Source: Thermus thermophilus
GTDB lineage: Bacteria; Deinococcota; Deinococci; Deinococcales; Thermaceae
Length of the DNA stretch: 64,000 nucleotides
NCBI RefSeq assembly: GCF_019974155.1
Contig: NZ_AP025158.1
Location: forward strand, 2,087,327 to 2,151,326
Direction of reading: 5' to 3'
Shown: one piece after another, positions 36,375 through 43,561 of the stretch
How the letters are laid out: each line of letters opens with the position of its first letter
How positions within the stretch are numbered: the stretch's first letter is position 1
Position numbers and translations under genes: made by a program
The notes under the pieces: model-generated
Told to the model about the DNA's origin: nothing
Seen by the model: the letters and a program-made list of their open reading frames with translations, nothing else
The model's database searches: none

Positions 36375-36845
36375 CTAGACCACGACCCCCGGGGCGTGCC
36401 AGCCGGCGTAGGCGTAAAACCGGCCCCGCTCCCCCCGCAGGTAGGCCCGCAGGGGCTCGAGGAGGGGAAGGTGCCCCTTGAGCCTCTCCTCCACCTCCTC
36501 CAGGGTGAAGAAGCGGGCCTCCACGATGTGCCCGTCGGGGTCCCTGGGGTTCAAGAGCCCCTCGTAGGTGGCCCGGAAGGCCATGGCCAGGGTGCGCTCG
36601 TTCTTGCGGCGGTCCTCCACCTGGATCACGTAGGCCAGGTGCTCCACGGACCGGACCCAAAGCCCCGTCTCCTCCCGCACTTCCCGCACCAGGGCCTCTA
36701 GGGCCGTCTCCCCGGGCTCCACCGTCCCCCCGGGAAGGGTGTAGCGCACCCGGCCCCGGCGGCCCCAGTCGTTGCCCACGAGGAGGACCCGGCCCCGGCT
36801 GTCCAGGAGGATGGCCGCCGCCACCAGGATCTCCCGGCGCATCAC
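36375..36845 (-). CDS. Nudix hydrolase
   Basis: 156 residues. The Nudix box spans 40-62 as G-x5-E-x7-REVREETGL, with all metal-binding Glu present. The protein opens REILVAAAILLDSRGRVLLV, the usual first strand. It cleaves a nucleoside diphosphate-linked substrate that cannot be named here. The gene overlaps the prfA stop by 4 nt. Confidence 0.9.
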   Translation of the reverse strand: MMRREILVAAAILLDSRGRVLLVGNDWGRRGRVRYTLPGGTVEPGETALEALVREVREETGLWVRSVEHLAYVIQVEDRRKNERTLAMAFRATYEGLLNPRDPDGHIVEARFFTLEEVEERLKGHLPLLEPLRAYLRGERGRFYAYAGWHAPGVVV

Positions 36846-37906
36846 CCTTCCGCCAGCGCCGCGAGCTGGCGCTCCTGGTCGGCCCGCTTGAGCGCCTCCA
36901 GGATGGGGGTCAGGTGGCCGGAGAGGACGCCCTCGAGGTCATGGGTGGTGAACCCGATGCGGTGGTCCGTGACCCGGGACTGGGGGAAGTTGTAGGTGCG
37001 GATCTTCTCCGAGCGCTCCCCGGTGCCGATCTGGGCGAGGCGGGTCTTCCGGAGCCTTTCCGCCTCCTCCGCCCGCTTCATCTCCAGGAGGCGGCTTCTT
37101 AGGATCATGAGGGCCTTCTCCCGGTTCTTGATCTGGCTGCGGGAGTCCTGGCAGGTGACCATGATCCCCGTGGGCAGGTGGACCACCCGCACCGCCGAGT
37201 CGGTGGTGTTCACCCCCTGCCCCCCGGGCCCCGAAGCCCGCATCACGTCAATGCGGATCTCGTCCATGTTCAGCTGGAAGTCCTCCTCCTCCGCCTTGGG
37301 AAGGACGGCCACCGTGGCCGTGGAGGTGTGGATCCGCCCCTGGGTCTCGGTGACGGGCACCCGCTGCACCCGGTGGACCCCGCTCTCGTACTTGAAGGTG
37401 CCGTAGGCCCCCGGGCCCCGGACCTCAAAGACCACCTTGGAGAAGCCCCCGAGGTCCGTGGGGTGGGAGTCCAGGACCTCGGTCTCAAAGCCCATCGCCT
37501 CAGCGAAGCGGAGGTACATGTTGAAAAGGTCGCGGGCGAAGAGGGCGGCCTCCTCCCCTCCCGTCCCCGCCCGGATCTCCACGATGGCGTCCCTTTCGTC
37601 CATGGGATCCTTGGGCAGGAGGTGGCGCTCCAGCTCCTTCTCCAAGGCCTCCTTGCGGGCGAGGAGGGCCTCCCGCTCCGCCTTGGCCATCTCCTTGAGC
37701 TCGGGGTCGTCAAGGAGGCTTTCCGCCTCCTCGAGGTCCTGGAGGACCTTCCGGTACTCCCGGATGAGGCCGATCACCTCCCCCATCTCGGCGTAGCGGC
37801 GGGAGAGGCTCTGGTAGCGCCCCTTATCCTTCAGCACCTCCGGGTCGGAGAGGAGCGCCTCCAGCTCCCGGTACTCTTCCTCTAGGCGGTCAAGCTTGTC
37901 CAGCAT
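36842..37906 (-). CDS. prfA: Peptide chain release factor 1
   Basis: 354 residues. It reads UAA and UAG in the ribosomal A site and releases the peptide. The GGQ motif is in ASGPGGQGVNTTDSAV. The tripeptide selector is PVT in QRVPVTETQGRIH, which marks RF1 rather than RF2. RAGTGGEEAALFA is another family signature. The downstream Nudix gene overlaps it by 4 nt. Confidence 0.96.
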   Translation of the reverse strand: MLDKLDRLEEEYRELEALLSDPEVLKDKGRYQSLSRRYAEMGEVIGLIREYRKVLQDLEEAESLLDDPELKEMAKAEREALLARKEALEKELERHLLPKDPMDERDAIVEIRAGTGGEEAALFARDLFNMYLRFAEAMGFETEVLDSHPTDLGGFSKVVFEVRGPGAYGTFKYESGVHRVQRVPVTETQGRIHTSTATVAVLPKAEEEDFQLNMDEIRIDVMRASGPGGQGVNTTDSAVRVVHLPTGIMVTCQDSRSQIKNREKALMILRSRLLEMKRAEEAERLRKTRLAQIGTGERSEKIRTYNFPQSRVTDHRIGFTTHDLEGVLSGHLTPILEALKRADQERQLAALAEG

Positions 37907-37935
37907 ACCTGTTTTCAGGATAGCGCACCCGGCCC

Positions 37936-37964
37936 TTGACCCCGATTTTAGGTTTGCCTAAACT
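37936..37964 (+). promoter_or_regulatory. Promoter with DtxR/MntR-like operator for the ZIP gene
   Basis: TTGACC (37936-37941), a 17-nt spacer and TAAACT (37959-37964). The -10 ends 7 nt before the ATG, so the mRNA is leaderless. The spacer and -10 hold the perfect inverted repeat TTTAGGTTTGCCTAAA (37947-37962), very like DtxR/MntR/SirR operators. A metal-loaded repressor binding here would cover the -10 and shut off uptake. Confidence 0.7.
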
Positions 37965-37971
37965 CGTGGGC

Positions 37972-38766
37972 ATGGAGCCCTTCCTCCTCTACGCCCTGTT
38001 GGGCGGCCTCTTCACCTGGGGCCTCACGGCGGTGGGGGCGGCGAGCGTCTTCTTCGCCAGGGAGCCGAGCCGCAAGCTTCTGGACGCCATGCTGGGCTTC
38101 GCCGCCGGGGTGATGCTCGCGGCGAGCGTCTTCTCCCTCCTCATCCCCGGGATGGAGATGGCGGAGGCCCAAGGGAACAACCCCATTTTCCCGGCGGTGG
38201 TGGGGTTTCTCCTGGGCGGGGGGCTTATCCGGCTTTTGGACCGCTACCTGCCCCACCTCCACTTGGGCCCCAAGGAGGCCCCCGAGGGGCTCAAGACCCT
38301 CTGGCGCCGCACCACCCTCCTTATCCTCGCCATCACCCTGCACAACTTCCCCGAGGGCCTGGCCGTGGGGGTGGCCTTCGGGGCCGCGGGGCTGGACGCC
38401 ACCGGGACGGCCACCCTGGGCGGGGCCGTCGCCCTCGCCTTGGGCATCGGCCTCCAGAACCTCCCCGAGGGGCTCGCCATCGCCTGGCCCTTGCGGCGGG
38501 TGGGGATCGGGGCGGGCCTTGCCTGGTTCTACGGGCAACTCTCCGCCATCGTGGAGCCCCTGGGCGCGGTGCTCGGGGCCCTCCTCGTGGCCCAGATGAT
38601 GGCCCTCCTCCCCTACCTCATGGCTTTGGCCGCGGGGGCCATGGTCTTTGTGGTGGTGGAGGAGGTGATCCCGGAAAGCCAGGCGGAGGGGAACGGGGAC
38701 ACCGCCACCTTCGGGGTCATGACGGGCTTCGCCCTGATGATGGCCCTGGACGTGGCCTTGGGCTAG
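37972..38766 (+). CDS. ZIP-family metal transporter (GufA/ZupT-like)
   Basis: 264 residues from ATG 37972. Eight hydrophobic segments; the metal-path motifs are LHNFPEGLAVGV in helix 4 and LQNLPEGLAIAW in helix 5. An acidic/His loop (RYLPHLHLGPKEAPEG) lies between helices 3 and 4. It imports a divalent metal (Zn, Mn or Fe). The DtxR/MntR-like operator over its promoter favours manganese or iron. An in-frame extension upstream covers the promoter and is not coding. Confidence 0.93.
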   Translation: MEPFLLYALLGGLFTWGLTAVGAASVFFAREPSRKLLDAMLGFAAGVMLAASVFSLLIPGMEMAEAQGNNPIFPAVVGFLLGGGLIRLLDRYLPHLHLGPKEAPEGLKTLWRRTTLLILAITLHNFPEGLAVGVAFGAAGLDATGTATLGGAVALALGIGLQNLPEGLAIAWPLRRVGIGAGLAWFYGQLSAIVEPLGAVLGALLVAQMMALLPYLMALAAGAMVFVVVEEVIPESQAEGNGDTATFGVMTGFALMMALDVALG

Positions 38767-38785
38767 GGGTCTACGGGGGAGGGCC

Positions 38786-39115
38786 CTAACCCTCCTTCTT
38801 CCCTAGGCGCTCCTGCAGGAGGCGGGCGGCCTCTTCGGCTTTGGCCTTGGCGGTTTCCGCCGCCTTCTTGGCGGCCTCGGAGAGCCCTTTTAGCGTGTCG
38901 GGGAGGCCGTCTTTGTCCTGGTCCAGCTGGGCCAGCTTGGCCTTGGCCTCCTCCAGGGCCTTTTCCGCTTCCTTCAGGGCCTTTTCCAGGACGTCGGGCC
39001 GGCCGTCCTTGTCCTGGTCCAGCTTTTCCTTGAGCTCCCGGAGCTTGCCTTCCACCTCTTTCGCCGCGGAGCGGGCGAGTTCCTTGGTCCTTTCCAGAAG
39101 GTCTTTGAAGTCCAT
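38786..39115 (-). CDS. Small helical protein with two Asp-rich calcium-type loops
   Basis: 109 residues of charged, Ala/Lys/Glu-rich helices interrupted by two near-identical loops, LDQDKDGRPDVLEKAL (about 32-47) and LDQDKDGLPDTLKGL (about 64-78). The DxDxDGxPD pattern is that of EF-hand or thrombospondin-type-3 calcium sites. The rest resembles LEA/apolipoprotein-like amphipathic helices. No signal peptide is seen. Function unknown; it may be a calcium- or stress-related protein. Confidence 0.7.
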   Translation of the reverse strand: MDFKDLLERTKELARSAAKEVEGKLRELKEKLDQDKDGRPDVLEKALKEAEKALEEAKAKLAQLDQDKDGLPDTLKGLSEAAKKAAETAKAKAEEAARLLQERLGKKEG

Positions 39116-39123
39116 GCTCCAGG

Positions 39124-39708
39124 TTACAACAAGGCCAAAAGGTCCGCCACCACCTTTTCCGTGGCCTCCGCCTTGTCCGGGCTATAGAGGAGGACAAGCC
39201 TCCCCTCCTTCACCACGAAGGTGGTGGCGGTGTGGTCCACCAGGTACTCCCCCGGGCCCCGGTACTGGCTCTTCTGGTAGAAGACCCCGAAGGTCTGGGC
39301 CGCCTCCCGCACCGCCTCCGGGCTTCCCGAAAGCCCGAGGAAGCTTGGGTGGAAGGCCTTGGCGTAGCGGTCGGCGACCTCCGGGGGGTCCCGCTCGGGG
39401 TCCACGCTCACGAAGATCACCTGGACCCCTTCCTGGGCCTTCGGGGGAAGCTTCTCGTAGGCCCGCTTGAGGGCGATGAGGGTGGTGGGGCAGACGTCGG
39501 GGCAGCGGGTGAAACCGAAGAAGAGGAGGACCACCTTGTCCTGGAACTGGGAGAGGCGCACGGGGCCTTGGGGGCCTTCCAGGGCGAAGTCCACGGGCTT
39601 GGGGTTAAGAAGCCTCGTGCCGTAGAAGGTGTGCCCCCGGGGAAGGAGGAGGTAGGCCAGGGCCAAGAGGGCGAGGAGGGCAAGGAGGACGGGCAGAAGC
39701 CTCTTCAT
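39124..39708 (-). CDS. Sco/SenC copper chaperone
   Basis: 194 residues. An N-terminal membrane anchor (LLPVLLALLALLALAYLLL) precedes a thioredoxin-like domain. Copper ligands are Cys69 and Cys73 (TRCPDVCPTT) and His159 (YLVDHTATTF). Sco acts on the CuA site of cytochrome oxidase, as a thiol reductase and/or copper carrier. It overlaps the PCuAC gene by 4 nt, the pair described for CuA assembly in Thermus. Confidence 0.95.
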   Translation of the reverse strand: MKRLLPVLLALLALLALAYLLLPRGHTFYGTRLLNPKPVDFALEGPQGPVRLSQFQDKVVLLFFGFTRCPDVCPTTLIALKRAYEKLPPKAQEGVQVIFVSVDPERDPPEVADRYAKAFHPSFLGLSGSPEAVREAAQTFGVFYQKSQYRGPGEYLVDHTATTFVVKEGRLVLLYSPDKAEATEKVVADLLALL

Positions 39709-40115
39709 CGCGCCTCCACGGGAAGGACCACCTTAAGGACCTTCCCGTCGGCGAAGAGGAGGTCAAGCTCCACCCCCTCCCCTGCCTTTAGGGGCCGCTT
39801 CAGGCCGAGGAGCATGAAGTGGTACCCCCCGGGTTTGAGCTCCACCCGGCCCTTGGGCGGGACCTCGAGGAAGGCCACGGGGCGCATCCCCATCACCTTC
39901 TTCCCCTCCACCTCTCGGACGTAGGTCTCGTGGAGCTCCACCCGCTCGGCCACGGGCGTCCTCGCCCCCACGAGGCGGAGGGGGAGGTCCCCGGGGTTCT
40001 CCAGGGTGAGGTACGCCGCGGCGTTGGGGCCAGGGGAGAAGCGGACCCAGCCCTCCCGGACCACCTGGGCCGAGGCCAAGGCCAGCAGGAAGAGGAGTCC
40101 AATCCAGCGCCTCAT
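39705..40115 (-). CDS. PCuAC periplasmic copper chaperone
   Basis: 136 residues from ATG 40115 with a signal peptide (WIGLLFLLALASAQ). The copper site H(M)x10Mx21HxM is recognisable: His62, Met75/Met77, His99 and Met101 (GGYHFMLLG). PCuAC carries Cu(I) to the CuA centre of cytochrome oxidase; in Thermus it is known to load CuA. It precedes and overlaps the Sco gene. Confidence 0.94.
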   Translation of the reverse strand: MRRWIGLLFLLALASAQVVREGWVRFSPGPNAAAYLTLENPGDLPLRLVGARTPVAERVELHETYVREVEGKKVMGMRPVAFLEVPPKGRVELKPGGYHFMLLGLKRPLKAGEGVELDLLFADGKVLKVVLPVEAR

Positions 40116-40182
40116 GCCCCCACTATAGGGAAGGCCCCCGGGACAAACGTACCTCCCGGGGAGTGCAAGTAGGATGGGGGTT

Positions 40183-40518
40183 ATGGAGATCCTGGTGTCC
40201 GCCCTCGAGGCCGTCCCCGGGTACCGGGTCGCCCAGGTCCTGGGCGGAGTGAAGGGGAGCACGGTGCGCTCCAAGCACCTGGGCAAGGACCTCCTGGCGG
40301 GCCTCCGCACCTTGGTGGGCGGGGAGCTCCCCGAGTACACGGAGATGCTCCAGGAGGCCCGGGAGGTGGCTGAGGCCCGGATGCCGGAGGAGGCGAGGAG
40401 GCTTGGGGCCCACGCCGTCCTCGGCGTGCGCTACGCCGCCGCGAGCGTCATGCAAGGGGCGGCGGAGGTCCCGGACTACGGGACGGCGGTCCGGCTGGAG
40501 CCCGCCCGGGAGCGGTGA
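40183..40518 (+). CDS. YbjQ/UPF0145 family protein
   Basis: 111 residues from ATG 40183; TAGGAT at 40170-40175 is 7 nt upstream, so this start fits a leaderless mRNA better than the ATG 9 nt earlier. EILVSALEAVPGYRVAQVLG, VRSKHLGKDLLAGLRTLVGG and ARRLGAHAVLGVRY are the family's conserved blocks. YbjQ proteins form pentamers of unknown function, annotated as putative heavy-metal binding. It leads a run with the next genes. Confidence 0.88.
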   Translation: MEILVSALEAVPGYRVAQVLGGVKGSTVRSKHLGKDLLAGLRTLVGGELPEYTEMLQEAREVAEARMPEEARRLGAHAVLGVRYAAASVMQGAAEVPDYGTAVRLEPARER

Positions 40519-40961
40519 TGCGCCGCGCCGCCCCCTTCTTCATCCTCCCCTTCTTCCTCCAGCTTTTGGGCCTGGGGGACACCCCCTTGGGCGGGGGGCT
40601 TTGCGGGGAGGTCTTCCGGGCGCAAGACCCCGCCCTCGCCCTGAAGACCCCGGGCTTCTGGTACGGCCTCCTCTTCATGGTCCTCCTGGCCTTGGAGCTG
40701 GGTTACGGCCTCTCCCTCCTCCTCCTTCCCCTTTTGGAGGTGCGCCCGGGAAAAGGATGGGTGAGGGCGGGGCGCTACCTGGTGGGAACGCTCCTTCTCC
40801 TCTTCCTCCTCACCCGCACCACCGGCCTCCCCACGCCGGGCCCCGGGGGCTGGACCCTGGAGCCCGCCCCCCTGGACCCCCTCTCCCTCCTCCTCGTGGG
40901 GCTTTCCCTGGCGGGGGGGCTTCTTCTAAGGGAGAATGGAGGGCATGGAGCGGCTTCTTGA
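40518..40961 (+). CDS. Small unknown membrane protein
   Basis: 147 residues from ATG 40518, which overlaps the previous stop (GTGATG; the GTG 3 nt earlier is also possible). Hydrophobic segments: PFFILPFFLQLLGLG, YGLLFMVLLALELGYGLSLL, LVGTLLLLFLLT and LSLLLVGLSLAGGLLL. No family recognised. It overlaps mazG by 26 nt. Confidence 0.6.
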   Translation: MRRAAPFFILPFFLQLLGLGDTPLGGGLCGEVFRAQDPALALKTPGFWYGLLFMVLLALELGYGLSLLLLPLLEVRPGKGWVRAGRYLVGTLLLLFLLTRTTGLPTPGPGGWTLEPAPLDPLSLLLVGLSLAGGLLLRENGGHGAAS

Positions 40962-41553
40962 GGTGATGCGCCGCCTGCGGGGGCCCGGGGGGTGCCCCTG
41001 GGACCGGGCCCAGACCCACGAAAGCCTCGTCCCCTACCTCCTGGAGGAGGCGAGCGAGGCGGCGGACGCCCTCCTTAAGGGCGACCCCCAGGAGATGGCC
41101 GAGGAGCTCGGGGACGTCCTCCTGCAGGTGGCCTTCCACAGCGTCATCGCCGAGGAGGAGGGCCGCTTCACCTACGGGGACGTGGAGCGGGCCATCGTGG
41201 AGAAGCTCATCCGCCGCCACCCCCACGTCTTCAACGTACGCTCGGGCGTGACTGGGGAGGCCACCGCCAAGACCCCGGAGGAGGTGAAGGCCCGCTGGGA
41301 GGACCTGAAGGCCCAAGAGGGCAAGAAGGAGGACCCCTGCGGCCTGCCCAAGGGGCTTCCCACCCTGCTCCGGGCCTACGAGCTCCAGCGGAAGGGGATG
41401 GACCCGGGGAGCGAGGAAGGCCTGAGGAAGGCCCTGGAAGAGGGCGACCTGGAGGAAGCGCTTTGGCACCTGGTGGGGCTTTTCGCCAAGAAGGGGATGG
41501 ACCCCGAGAGCGCCTTAAGGCGGCGCTCCCTCAGGGCCTGCCGGGAGGGCTAG
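40936..41553 (+). CDS. mazG: Nucleoside triphosphate pyrophosphohydrolase MazG
   Basis: 205 residues. It hydrolyses NTPs to NMP and PPi, cleaning damaged nucleotides and lowering (p)ppGpp-linked stress. GGCPWDRAQTHESL at the start and the metal-binding EEASE plus EELGD helices are typical. RHPHVFN and GLPTLLRAYELQ are further MazG marks. The Nudix gene that follows starts inside it. Confidence 0.93.
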   Translation: MEGMERLLEVMRRLRGPGGCPWDRAQTHESLVPYLLEEASEAADALLKGDPQEMAEELGDVLLQVAFHSVIAEEEGRFTYGDVERAIVEKLIRRHPHVFNVRSGVTGEATAKTPEEVKARWEDLKAQEGKKEDPCGLPKGLPTLLRAYELQRKGMDPGSEEGLRKALEEGDLEEALWHLVGLFAKKGMDPESALRRRSLRACREG

Positions 41554-42053
41554 AGCCCCCGCCCGGCTTCCGCCTGGCCGCGGTGGCCGTGCCCCTTCTG
41601 GGGGAGCACCTCCTCTTCACCCTAAGAAGCCCCCACCTCCCCACCCACGCCGGCCAGGTGAGCTTCCCCGGGGGGGTGGTGGAGCCGGGGGAGGGCGTGG
41701 TGGAGGCCGCCCTGAGGGAGGCCGAGGAGGAGGTGGGGCTAAGGGGGGTGGAGCCTTTGGGCTTCCTCCCCCCCACCCTTTCTCCCCAGGGCTTTCTGGT
41801 CCAGCCCGTGGTGGTCTTCCGGGAGGACCTGCCCCTCCTTAGGCCCAACCCCGAGGAGGTGGCGGAGGTCCTCCTCGCTCCCCTGGGGGAGCTATTGGCG
41901 GTGGAGCCCTGGAGCGAGGTGCGCCTAAACCGCACCGTCTGGCACTTTCCCTGGCGGGGGGTGGACATCTGGGGGGTGACGGGGAACATCCTCAAGGAGT
42001 TCCTAGAGGTGTGGCGTGAAGCGCACCGGGGTCCTCCTCGCGGACCTCTTTGA
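41463..42053 (+). CDS. Nudix hydrolase, CoA pyrophosphatase (NudL) type
   Basis: Up to 196 residues. RSPHLPTHAGQVSFPGGVVE is the extended UPF0035/NudL signature that runs into the Nudix box with ALREAEEEVGL. Such enzymes cleave CoA to phosphopantetheine and 3',5'-ADP. The start is doubtful: no ATG precedes the domain, and TTG 41463 gives a 91-nt overlap with mazG; a later non-ATG start is possible. Confidence 0.82.
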   Translation: MAPGGAFRQEGDGPRERLKAALPQGLPGGLEPPPGFRLAAVAVPLLGEHLLFTLRSPHLPTHAGQVSFPGGVVEPGEGVVEAALREAEEEVGLRGVEPLGFLPPTLSPQGFLVQPVVVFREDLPLLRPNPEEVAEVLLAPLGELLAVEPWSEVRLNRTVWHFPWRGVDIWGVTGNILKEFLEVWREAHRGPPRGPL

Positions 42054-42324
42054 CGAGCGGGGGTTCCTCTACCCCTACCACCGGGTGCGGGAAGCGGGGT
42101 ACGCCCCCACGGTCCTCGGCCTCGAGGCCCGGGAGTACCGGGCCAAGTCGGGCTTCGCTTCCTGGGGCCTTGCGGCGAAGCCTCGAGGTCCTCGCCCTGG
42201 CGCGGGAGGGGAAGCCCGTGGGGGTCATGGGCTTTACCGGGAAAGGGGGTGGACGGCAACCTGGTCACCGCCCAAGGACCTCCCCACCTTCATGCGGGCC
42301 TTCTTGGGCCTCTTCAAAGGGTGA
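42016..42324 (+). pseudogene. Decayed DJ-1/PfpI family gene
   Basis: Pieces of a DJ-1/PfpI protein occur in order in three frames. TGVLLADLFDERGFLYPYHR and APTVLGLEAREYRAKSGF come first. LEVLALAREGKPVGVMG follows in a second frame, DGNLVTAQGPP in a third, and LPTFMRAFLGLF in the first again. The segment with the nucleophilic Cys is missing. At least three frameshifts and an internal deletion are needed, so the gene is dead. It overlaps the Nudix stop and the argB stop. Confidence 0.75.
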
Positions 42325-43060
42325 AGCGGGTCCCCGCCTCCCCGGCGAGCACCCGGGCCAAAACCCCCCTCTCCCCCTTGGCGATGGCCGCCCAGGGGGC
42401 CCCGGCCCGGAGGGCGGAGAGGGCCGCCTCCACCTTGGGGATCATCCCCCCCTGGAGGACGCCCGCCTCCCTCAGGGCCGCCACCTCCTCCGGGGTGAGG
42501 TGGGGGAGGCGGCTTTGGGGGTCCTTGGGGTCCCGGTAGACCCCCTCCACGTCGGTGAGGAAGACGGCGGGCCACCCCAAGGCCCCGGCCACGGCCCCCG
42601 CGGCGGTGTCGGCGTTGACGTTGAGGGGACCTTCCTCGTCCAAGGCGATGGGGGCGAGGAGGGGGGTGTAGCCCTTCGCCAAAAGGTCCAGGAGGAGCCC
42701 CACCTCCACCCCCACCACCTCCCCCACCCGGCCGAGGCCGGGAAGGGCCCTCCCCTTCAGGCAGAGGGCGTCCCGCCCCGAGAGGGCCAAAGCCTTCCGC
42801 CCCCTTCGGGAAAGCCCCTCCGCCAGGCGCTTTCCCGTGAGGTAAAGGGCCATCTCCACCACCTCGAGCTGCTCCGGGGGCGTCACCCGAAGCCCCCCCA
42901 CGAAGCGGCTCTCGTACCCCAGGCGGCCAAGCCAGGCCCCGATCTCGGGCCCGCCCCCGTGGACGAGGACGAGGGGGCCGGGGTAGGCGGCGAGCTCGGA
43001 AAGTAGGGCTTCCGCCCCCCTAAGGCTTCCTCCCACCTTCACCAAAAGGGCCTCACTCAA
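42314..43060 (-). CDS. argB: Acetylglutamate kinase
   Basis: 248 residues, amino-acid kinase family. LLVKVGGSLRGAEALL, the substrate loop LVLVHGGGPEIGAWLG, GPLNVNADTAAGAVAGALG and VLQGGMIPKVEAALSAL match ArgB. It phosphorylates N-acetylglutamate in arginine synthesis. Unlike LysZ at 5449 it has the regular HGGGPE loop. No other arg gene is adjacent; it overlaps the upstream unknown gene by 8 nt. Confidence 0.9.
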   Translation of the reverse strand: MSEALLVKVGGSLRGAEALLSELAAYPGPLVLVHGGGPEIGAWLGRLGYESRFVGGLRVTPPEQLEVVEMALYLTGKRLAEGLSRRGRKALALSGRDALCLKGRALPGLGRVGEVVGVEVGLLLDLLAKGYTPLLAPIALDEEGPLNVNADTAAGAVAGALGWPAVFLTDVEGVYRDPKDPQSRLPHLTPEEVAALREAGVLQGGMIPKVEAALSALRAGAPWAAIAKGERGVLARVLAGEAGTRFTL

Positions 43061-43544
43061 GGTAGACCACCTCCTCGGGCAGGCCCTCCTCCTCCTCGGC
43101 CTCCAGGAGGTCGGCGAAGCCCAGAAGGGCGTGGTCCGGATGGAGGCCGAAGCGGGCGGCGAGGGCCCGGACCGCGTGCTCCGGCGGGAGGGCCTGGGCC
43201 CTCGTCAGGAGGGGGGCAAGGTCGGCCGGGGCCTTCAGGGCCGCCCCAAGCTCCGGACCCGCGCGCAGCTCCGCCTTCACCTCCCCCCCCTCGGCCAGGA
43301 GGAAGAGGAGGTCCTCCTCGCTGAGGACCAGGAAGGCCAAGGCCTGCCCTAGGCGGGAAAGCTCCCGCAGGAAGGCCCGGATGGCCTCCGGGTCCTCCTC
43401 CGCCTCGAGGGCCTCGTGGTAGAGGCTCGTCCAGGGAGGGTCGGGCACCAGGTAGACCCCGGCCCCCCCCGTGCGCCCCTCGGCCCAGGCCGCCACCGCC
43501 TCCAGGGAGGCCTGCACGTGCAAGGAAAGGAAGCTCCGCACCAC
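43053..43544 (-). CDS. Unknown acidic protein upstream of argB
   Basis: 163 residues, acidic, alpha/beta. VRSFLSLHVQASLEAVAAWA, AGVYLVPDPPWTSLYHEALE and a helix-rich end LLGFADLLEAEEEEGLPEE are visible. I recognise no motif. It overlaps argB by 8 nt and is divergent from dnaX with 17 nt between starts, where the dnaX -10 lies. A role linked to argB is possible but unsupported. Confidence 0.55.
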   Translation of the reverse strand: MVRSFLSLHVQASLEAVAAWAEGRTGGAGVYLVPDPPWTSLYHEALEAEEDPEAIRAFLRELSRLGQALAFLVLSEEDLLFLLAEGGEVKAELRAGPELGAALKAPADLAPLLTRAQALPPEHAVRALAARFGLHPDHALLGFADLLEAEEEEGLPEEVVYLE

Positions 43545-43561
43545 GCCCTATACTAGCCCTT

